NCBI RefSeq assembly: GCF_902167145.1
Contig: NC_050097.1
Span: forward strand, 173,134,923-173,198,922
DNA: 64,000 nt
Origin: Zea mays
Lineage: Eukaryota; Streptophyta; Magnoliopsida; Poales; Poaceae
Reading direction: 5' to 3'
Part shown: one piece after another, positions 56,397 to 64,000 of the stretch
Layout: every line of letters starts with the position of its first letter
How positions within the stretch are numbered: the stretch's first letter is position 1
The notes under the pieces: model-generated
What the model saw: the letters and a program-made list of their open reading frames with translations, nothing else
The model's database searches: none
Told to the model about the DNA's origin: nothing
Position numbers and translations under genes: made by a program

Positions 56397-59027
56397 ATGT
56401 CGGGAGATCACGCCAAGAAGATGGGGATCGGCGGTGAGAAGTCCACTACAAGCCATGGGAAGGCTCCATCCGGGGAGTCCGCCAACAAAGTGAAGGGATC
56501 CCCTTCACACAACAAGTCGGGTCGGAGCGGTGACAAGAAGAAGAATATGAGGAAGGTGGTCTACTACGAGACCGACTCTTCGTCACCATCCACTTCCGGC
56601 TCCGACGCGCCGTCCATAACTTCTAAGCGCCATGAGCGCAAGAAGTTTAGTAAGATTCCCTTACGCTATCCTCGCATTCCCAAGAATACTCCATTACTTT
56701 CCGTCCCATTAGGCAAACCACCAACGTTTGACGGTGAAGATTATTCTAGGTGGAGTGATATGATGAGATATCACCTAACCTCACTCCACAAAAGCATATG
56801 GGGTGTTGTTGAATTTGGTGTACAGGTACCATCCGTAGGGGATGAAGATTACGATGAGGACGAAGTGGCCCAAATCATGCACTTCAACTCCCAAGCCACC
56901 ACTATACTCCTCACCTCTCTAAGTCGAGAGGAGTATAACAAGGTGCAAGGATTGAAGAGTGCCAAGGAGATTTGGGACGTACTCAAGACCGCGCACGAAG
57001 GAGATGAGGTGACCAAAATCACCAAGCGGGAGACGATCGAGGGGGAGCTCGGTCGGTTCCGACTCAACCAAGGCGAGGACCCTCAAGCCATGTACAACCG
57101 CTTGAAGACCTTGGTGAACCAAGTGCGCAACTTCGGGAGCACCAAATGGGATGACCATGAAATGATCAAGGTTATTCTAAGATCCCTCGTTTTTCTTAAT
57201 CCTACGCAAGTTCAATTAATTCGAGGTAATCCTAGATATACACTAATGTCTCTCGAGGAAGTAATAGGAAACTTTGTGAGCTTTGAGTTGATGATCAAAG
57301 GCTCAAGGAAAATCATCGAGCTAGATGGCCCCTCCACGCCCAAAGCACAACCGGTCGCATTCAAGGCGACGGAGGAGAAGAAGGAGGAGTCTACATCAAG
57401 TAGACAACCCATCGACGCCTCTAAGCTCGACAATGAGGAGATGGCGCTCATCATCAAGAGCTTCCGCCAAATCCTCAAGCAAAGGAAAGGGAAAGATTAC
57501 AAGCCCCGCTCCAAGAAAGTGTGCTACAAGTGTGGTAAGCCCGGTCATTTTATTGCAAAATGTCCATTATCTAGTGACAGTGATAGGGGCGACGACAAGA
57601 AGGGCAAGAGGAGAGAAAAGAAGAGGTACCACACGAAGAGGGGCGGCGATGCCCATATGTGTCGCGAGTGGGACTCCGATGAGAGCTCCACCGACTCCTC
57701 CGACGACGAGGACGCCGCCAACATCGCCGTCACCAAGGGACTCGTCTTCCCCAACGTCGGCCACAAGTGCCTCATGGCAAAGGACGGCAAAAGGAAGAAG
57801 GTAAAATCAAAATCCTCCACTAAATATGAAACCTCTAGTGATGAGGATAATGCTAGTGATGAGGAGGATAATTTGCGCATCCTTTTTGCCAACCTAAACA
57901 TGCAACAAAAAGAAAAATTAAATGAATTAGTTAGTGCTATTCATGAGAAGGATGAACTCTTGGACACCCAAGAGGACTTCCTAATTAAGGAAAATAAGAA
58001 GCATGTTAAGGTTAAAAATGCTTATGCTCTAGAAGTAGAAAAATGTGAAAAATTATCTAGTGAGCTAAGCACATGCCATGATGTTATCACCAACCTTAGA
58101 AATGAGAATGCTAGTTTAAATGCTAAGGTTGATTCAAATGTTTGTGATGCTTCAATTCCCAATCTTAGAGATAATAATGTTGAATTACTTGCTAAGATTG
58201 AAGAATTAAATGTTTCTCTTGCTAGCCTTAGAAGCGATAATGAAAAATTACTTGCTAAGGCTAAAGATTTAGATGTTTGCAATGTTACAATTTCCAATCT
58301 TAGAAGTGAGAATGACATTTTACATGCTAAGATTGTTGAACTAAAATCTTGCAAACCCTCTACATCTACTGTTGAGCATGTTTCCATTTGCACTAGATGT
58401 AGAGACATTAATGTTGATGCTATCCATGACCACTTAGCTTTAATTAAGAAACAAAATAATCACATAGCTCAACTTAATGCTAAGATTAATGAGCATGACT
58501 TAGAAAATGAAAAATTTAAATTTGCTAGAAGCATGCTCTATAGTGGGAGACGCCCTGACATCAAGGATGGCATTGGCTTCCAAAAGGGGGACAATGTCAA
58601 ACTTAATGCCCCTCCTAAAAGATTGTCCAACTTTGTTAAGGGTAAGGCTCCCATGCCTCAGGATAACGAGGGTTACATTTTGTACCCTGTCGGTTATCCC
58701 GAGAGCAAAATTAGGAGAATTCATTCTAGGAAGTCTTACTCTGGCCCTAATCATGCTTTTATGTATAAGGGTGAGACATCTAGTTCTAGGCAATCAACCC
58801 ATGCTAGTTTTCCTAAAAAGAAAACTCCTACTGCATCAAATGATCATAACATTTCATTTAAAACTTTTGATGCATCTTATGTGCTAACCAACAAATCAGG
58901 CAAGGTAGTTGCCAAGTATGTTGGGGACAAACACAAGGGCACCAAGACTTGTGTTTGGGTACCCAAAGTTCTTGTATCTAATGCCAAAGGACCCAAAACC
59001 ATTTGGGTACCTAAAATCAAGAACTAA
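56397..59027 (+). CDS. gag: Element E Gag
   Basis: 876 residues from the ATG at 56397 (MSGDHAKKMGIGGEK), aligned with the C Gag start. Copia-type gag domain (KPPTFDGEDYSRW; AKEIWDVLKTAHEGDE), CCHC knuckle CYKCGKPGHFIAKC from residue 376, acidic serine-rich stretch, and a long repeat-bearing coiled-coil-like region (several NLRNENASLNAKV-like units, about 540-700). No internal stops. The pol frame lies +1 but has a TAG at 59038-59040 just after the gag stop. Confidence 0.9.
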   Translation: MSGDHAKKMGIGGEKSTTSHGKAPSGESANKVKGSPSHNKSGRSGDKKKNMRKVVYYETDSSSPSTSGSDAPSITSKRHERKKFSKIPLRYPRIPKNTPLLSVPLGKPPTFDGEDYSRWSDMMRYHLTSLHKSIWGVVEFGVQVPSVGDEDYDEDEVAQIMHFNSQATTILLTSLSREEYNKVQGLKSAKEIWDVLKTAHEGDEVTKITKRETIEGELGRFRLNQGEDPQAMYNRLKTLVNQVRNFGSTKWDDHEMIKVILRSLVFLNPTQVQLIRGNPRYTLMSLEEVIGNFVSFELMIKGSRKIIELDGPSTPKAQPVAFKATEEKKEESTSSRQPIDASKLDNEEMALIIKSFRQILKQRKGKDYKPRSKKVCYKCGKPGHFIAKCPLSSDSDRGDDKKGKRREKKRYHTKRGGDAHMCREWDSDESSTDSSDDEDAANIAVTKGLVFPNVGHKCLMAKDGKRKKVKSKSSTKYETSSDEDNASDEEDNLRILFANLNMQQKEKLNELVSAIHEKDELLDTQEDFLIKENKKHVKVKNAYALEVEKCEKLSSELSTCHDVITNLRNENASLNAKVDSNVCDASIPNLRDNNVELLAKIEELNVSLASLRSDNEKLLAKAKDLDVCNVTISNLRSENDILHAKIVELKSCKPSTSTVEHVSICTRCRDINVDAIHDHLALIKKQNNHIAQLNAKINEHDLENEKFKFARSMLYSGRRPDIKDGIGFQKGDNVKLNAPPKRLSNFVKGKAPMPQDNEGYILYPVGYPESKIRRIHSRKSYSGPNHAFMYKGETSSSRQSTHASFPKKKTPTASNDHNISFKTFDASYVLTNKSGKVVAKYVGDKHKGTKTCVWVPKVLVSNAKGPKTIWVPKIKN

Positions 59028-59040
59028 ACTTGTTTTGTAG

Positions 59041-62000
59041 GTTTATGCATCCGGGGGCTCAAGTTGGATCATTGATAGCGGGTGCACAAACCATATGACG
59101 GGGGAGAAGAAGATGTTCTCCTCCTGTGAGAAAAACCAAGATCCCCAACGAGCTATCACATTCGGGGATGGAAACCGAGGTTTGGTCAAAGGATTGGGTA
59201 AAATCGCTATATCACCTGACCATTCCATTTCCAATGTTTTTCTTGTAGATTCTTTAGATTACAACTTGCTTTCAGTTTCACAATTATGTAAAATGGGCTA
59301 CAACTGTCTCTTTACAGATGTAGGTGTTACCGTCTTTAGAAGATGTGATGATTCAATAGCATTTAAGGGAGTGTTAGAGGGTCAGCTATACTTAGTAGAT
59401 TTTGATAGAGCTGAACTCGACACTTGCTTAATTGCTAAGACTAACATGGGCTGGCTCTGACATCACCGACTAGCACATGTTGGAATGAAGAATCTTCACA
59501 AGCTTCTAAAGGGAGAACACATTTTGGGACTAACAGATGTTCATTTTGAGAAAGATAGGATTTGTAGCGCATGTCAGGCAGGGAAGCAAGTTGGTGTCCA
59601 TCATCCACACAAGAACATCATGACGACTGACAGGCCACTCGAGCTCCTACATATGGACCTATTCGGCCCGATTGCTTACATAAGCATCGGCGGGAGTAAG
59701 TACTGTCTAGTAATTGTGGATGATTATTCTCGCTTCACTTGGGTATTCTTTTTGCAGGAAAAATCTCATACCCAAGAGACCTTAAAAGGATTTTTGAGAC
59801 AGGCTCAAAATGAGTTCGTCTTAAGGATCAAAAAGATTAGAAGCGACAACAGGACGAAGTTCAAGAACTCTCAAATTGAAGGCTTCCTTGAGGAGGAGGG
59901 CATCAAGCATGAGTTCTCTTCTCCCTACACGCCACAACAAAATGGTGTAGTGGAGAGGAAGAATTGAACTCTATTGGACATGGCAAGGACCATGCTTGAT
60001 GAGTACAAGACTTCGGATCGGTTTTGGGCCGAGGCGGTTAACACCGCCTGCTACGCCATCAACCGATTATATCTACACCGAATCCTCAAGAAGACATCTT
60101 ACGAACTCCTCACCGGTAAAAAGCCCAATGTTTCATATTTTAGAGTCTTTGGTAGCAAATGTTTTATTCTTGTTAAAAGATGTAGAAAATCTAAATTTGC
60201 TCCTAAGACTGTAGAAGGCTTTTTACTAGGATATGATTCAAACACAAGGGCATATAGAGTCTTTAACAAGTCCTCTGGACAAGTTGAAGTTTCTTATGAC
60301 ATTGTGTTTGATGTGACTAACGGCTCTCAAGTAGAGCAAGTTGATCTTGATGAGATAGGTGATGAAGAGGCTCCGTGCGTAGCGCTAAGGAACATGTCAA
60401 TTGGGGATGTGTGTCCTAAGGAACCCGAAGAGCCACCTCAAGCACAAGATCAACCATCTTCCTCCATGCAAGCATCTCCACCAACTCAAGAAGAGGATGA
60501 GGCTCAAAATGATGAAGGAGAAGATCAAGAAGTTGAGCCACCTCAAGAGGAGAGCAATGATCAAGGGGGAGATGCCCATGATCAAGACGAGGAAGATGAA
60601 CAAGTTCCAAGACCGCCACACCCAAGAGTCCACCAAGCAATCCAACAAGATCACCCCGTGAACACCATCCTCGGCGATATTCAAAAGGGGGTAACTACTC
60701 GATCTCGTGTTGCTCATTTTTGTGAACATTACTCTTTTGTTTCCTCTATTGAGCCACACAGGGTAGAGGAAGCACTACAAGATTCGGATTGGGTGGTGGC
60801 GATGCAAGAGGAGCTCAACAACTTCACTAGGAATGAGGTATGGAATTTAGTTCCACGTCCTAATCAAAATGTTGTAGGAACCAAGTGGGTCTTCCGCAAC
60901 AAGCAAGATGAGCATGGTGTGGTGACAAGGAACAAAGCCCGACTTGTGGCCAAGGGATATTCACAAGTCAAAGGTTTGGATTTCGGTGAAACCTATGCAC
61001 CCGTAGCAAGACTTGAGTCAATTCACATTTTACTTGCCTATGCTACTTAACATGGCTTTAAGCTCTACCAAATGGACGTGAAAAGTGTCTTCCTCAATGG
61101 ACCAATCAAGGAGGAGGTCTATGTTGAGCAACCTCCCGGCTTTGAAGATAGTGAGTACCCTAATCACGTATATAAACTCTCTAAGGCGCTTTATGGGCTC
61201 AAGCAAGCCCCAAGAGCATGGTATGAATGCCTAAGAGATTTTCTTATCACTAATGGCTTCAAAGTCGGAAAGGCCGATCCTACTTTATTCACGAAAACTC
61301 TTGACAATGATTTGTTTGTATGCCAAATTTATGTTGATGATATTATATTTGGGTCTACTAACGAATCTACATGTGAGGAATTTAGTAGGATCATGACAAA
61401 GAAATTCGAGATGTTGATGATGGGGGAGTTGAAGTACTTCTTAGGATTTCAAGTGAAGCAACTCCAAGAGGGAACCTTCATTAGACAAACGAAGTATATT
61501 CAAGACATTCTAAACAAGTTTGGGATGAAGGATGCCAAACCCATCAAGACACCCATGGGAACTAATGGGCATCTCGACCTCGACACGGGAGGTAAATCCG
61601 TCGATCAAAAGGTATACCGGTCGATGATAGGTTCTTTACTATATCTATGTGCATCTCGACCGGATATTATGCTTTCCGTATGTATGTGTGCAAGATTCCA
61701 AGCTGACCCTAAGGAAGCTCACCTTACGGCCGTAAAACGAATCTTGAGATATTTAGTTCATACTCCTAAGTTTGGGCTTCGGTACCCTCGGGGATCCACA
61801 TTTGATTTGATTGGTTATTCAGATGCCGATTGGGCAGGGTGTAAAATTAATAGAAAGAGCACATCGGGAACTTGCTAGTTCTTGGGAAGGTCTCTGGTGT
61901 CTTGGGCTTCAAAGAAGCAAAATTCCGTAGCTCTTTCTACCGCCGAGGCCGAGTATATTGCTGCAGGCCATTGTTGCGCGCAATTGCTTTGGATGAGGCA

Positions 62001-62283
62001 AACCCTTAGGGACTATGGTTACAAATTAACCAAAGTTCCTCTTCTATGTGATAATGAGAGTGCAATCCGCATGGCGGATAATCCCGTTGAGCATAGCCGC
62101 ACTAAGCACATAGCCATTCGGTATCATTTTCTTAGGGATCACCAACAAAAGGGGGATATCGAGATTGCATATATTAACACTAAGGAACAATTAGCCGATA
62201 TCTTTACCAAGCCACTAGATGAACAAACTTTTAACAAACTTAAGCATGAGCTAAATATTCTTGATTCTCGAAATTTCTTTTGA
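59041..62283 (+). pseudogene. pol: Element E Pol with four nonsense codons
   Basis: One continuous frame of protease ([11 protein letters not shown]), GAG-pre-integrase region, integrase core ([18 protein letters not shown]), RT ([11 protein letters not shown]) and RNase H, ending ILDSRNFF. There are no frameshifts, only four stops: TGA 59458-59460 (Trp codon), TGA 59965-59967 (Arg), TAA 61048-61050 (Tyr) and TAG 61876-61878 (Gln). The second integrase motif is also altered (SDNRTKF). The last stop is at the same codon as one in C. Not functional as it stands. Confidence 0.9.
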
Positions 62284-63105
62284 TGTTTTGCACACATAGC
62301 TCATAAGTATACCTTTGATCATGTCTCTTTTATATGCTATGACTAATGTGTTTTCAAGTGTATTTCAAAACAAGTCATAGATTGGAAGGGAATTGGAGTC
62401 TTCGGCGAAGACAAAGGCTTCCACTCCACTCCATCGAATCACTCACCCTTCGCCGTTGCTCCGAGCAACTCTCCAACTTTGGTATAATCTTCACTCATAT
62501 TATGTTCGAAAAAGGAGGAGAAAGTAGTTTAAAAGGGCTTATATTTCACTCAAGTATCCGTTTTTGGCGATTCATGCCAAAGGGGGAGAAAGTATTAGCC
62601 CAAAGCAAAAGGACCGCACCACCACCAATTTTCAAAATTGAAATTAAGAAAAGGTTTTAAAATGATGAATTTTTCAATTGATATCTTATTCAAAAGGGGG
62701 GAGAAAGTAGTATTTTCAAAATTGGTATCTTAAAACCCTCTTGAACACTAAGAGGAGGATTTTATTGAGGGGGAGTTTTGTTTAGTCAAAGGAAAAGCAT
62801 TTGAAACAGGGGGAGAAAATTTCAAATCTTGAAAATGCTTCTCAAAATCTTATTCATTTACCTTTGACTATTTGCAAAAGGACTTTGAAAAGAATTTACA
62901 AAAGAATTTGCAAAAACAAAACATGTGGTGCAAGCGTGGTCCAAAATGTTAAAGATAAAGAAACAATCCATGCATATCCTATGAGAATTTATATTGGCTC
63001 AATTCTAAGTAACCTTTGCACTTACAATTATGCAAACTAGTTCAATTATGCACTTCTATACTTGCTTTGGTTTGTGTTGGCATCAATCACCAAAAAGGGG
63101 GAGAT
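62284..63105 (+). other. Element E 3' non-coding region with repeated purine tracts
   Basis: No env-like protein. GGGGGAGA-type tracts recur near 62580, 62695, 62770 and 62805 before the functional polypurine tract CACCAAAAAGGGGGAGA (63088-63104). Confidence 0.75.
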
Positions 63106-64000
63106 TGAAAGGGAATTAGGCTTACACCTTTTTCCTAATTGATTTTGGTAGTTGAATTGCCCAACACAAATAAATTGGACTAACTAGTTTGCTCTAGTCT
63201 ATAAGTTTTACAGGTGCCAAAGGTTCACAATAAGCCAATAAAAAGAGCAAGAAAGGGTTTAAACAAAGAGAGCAAAAGACAGCCCAAAGGCACCCTGGTC
63301 TGGCGCACCGGACTGTCCGGTGTGCCACCGGACAGTGTCCGGTGCACCAGGGCACTCGTCTCTGAACTCGCTACCTTCAGGAAAATCAGAGGGCGCTCCG
63401 CTATAATTCACCGGACTGTCCGGTGTGCCAGCGGAGCAACGGCTACTTCACGCGCAATGGTCGACTACAACGCATTTAATGCGCGCCTGCGCGCATAGGT
63501 CAGAGTACGCGCAGTTGGCGCACCGAACAGTCTACAGGACCTGTCCGGTGCACCACCGGATAGCCCAGAGGCCCCACCTGTCAGAGCTCCAACGGTCGAA
63601 CCCCAACGGCCTGCTGACGTGGCTGGCGCACCAGACAGTGTCCGGTGGCGCACCGGACTGTCCGGTGTGCCATGCGACAGCAGCCTTCCAACGGCCATAT
63701 TTTGGTGGTTGGGGCTATAAATACCCCAACCACCCCACATTCAATGACATCCAAGTTTTCCACCTTCAACATATTACAAGAGCTATATCATTCAATTCTA
63801 GACACACCCAAAGAGATCAAATCCTCTCCCAAGTCCAGAATCACTCCAAATCAAATAGTGAGTAGAGAGAGCGACATTTGTGTTCATTTGAGCTCTTGCG
63901 CTTGGATTGCTTCTTTTCTTTCTCATTCTTCTTGTGATCAAACTCAATTGTAACCAAGGCAATAGACACCAATTGTGTGGTGGTCCTTGCGGGAACTTTG
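63106..64000 (+). repeat. Element E 3' LTR, truncated by window end
   Basis: Starts TGAAAGGGAATTAGG. Includes the palindromes and the TATA inverted repeat (near 63707-63737), and runs off the window about 320 bp before its expected end. Confidence 0.93.

Larger units (their letters stand above)
55140..64000 (+). mobile_element. Element E: Opie-like Sirevirus (Ty1/copia), truncated by window end
   Basis: 5' LTR, PBS, intact gag, pol with four nonsense codons, PPT and most of the 3' LTR are visible. The left flank is CAACT (55135-55139); the right target copy is outside. LTRs differ by roughly 25-30 substitutions over about 860 aligned bases plus gains or losses of palindromic units, about 3 percent. 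Closest to C in gag and pol. Confidence 0.92.

Noticed and set aside
62346..62660. A 104-codon frame after E pol as an env-like gene
   Set aside because: There is no signal peptide or transmembrane pattern, it overlaps purine tracts, and it has no counterpart in D. Treated as non-coding.

Overview
The window is a nested transposable-element block from a large grass genome, almost certainly maize (Zea mays) or a close relative. The evidence is the families present: Opie-like and Ji-like Sireviruses (Ty1/copia) with their characteristic LTR palindromes, and two roughly 13.6-13.8 kb Huck-like Ty3/gypsy elements. Family names come from recognising LTR starts and proteins, not from a search. I see no intact host gene.

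Layout, left to right. 1-4425: a gag scrap and a long LTR-like stretch of a Tekay/Del-type gypsy element. 4426-6527: low-copy-looking sequence with weak minus-strand exon-like pieces. 6528: a sequence matching the maize Helitron 3' terminus on the minus strand. From there rightward lies what I infer to be a minus-strand Helitron with gene fragments, now cut up by LTR retrotransposons. The first is an Opie-like element on the minus strand (element C, 7086-38662, TSD CATTC). C was later hit twice: by a plus-strand Huck-like element in its 3' LTR (element B, 7178-20760, TSD ATAAT), and by a plus-strand Ji-like element in its pol (element D, 25736-34689, TSD AGGTG). The Helitron-like sequence resumes at 38668-39255, is cut by a second plus-strand Huck-like element (F, 39256-53094), resumes at 53095-55139, and is followed by a plus-strand Opie-like element (E, from 55140, truncated by the window end).

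Relative order follows from nesting: Helitron-like sequence first, then C, F and probably E, then B and D inside C. LTR comparison by eye agrees. The D LTRs differ by about four substitutions and one C-tract base, so D is very young and keeps complete gag and pol frames. B differs at about 27 sites. C and E differ by roughly 3 percent and have broken pol genes but intact gag genes.

The most notable non-retrotransposon content is the fragmentary gene material in the Helitron-like segments, all on the minus strand. It includes a two-exon relic of the first ACT domain of a plant ACR (ACT-domain-repeat) protein with its intron still in place, and an unidentified three-exon piece whose phases stay compatible across the F insertion. 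The retrotransposons add testable oddities: an amber codon at the same protease/RT boundary in both Huck-like copies, the same RNase H codon turned to TAG in both Opie-like copies, LTR tandem-unit and palindrome-unit differences between paired LTRs, and a TATA box inside an 11-bp inverted repeat.
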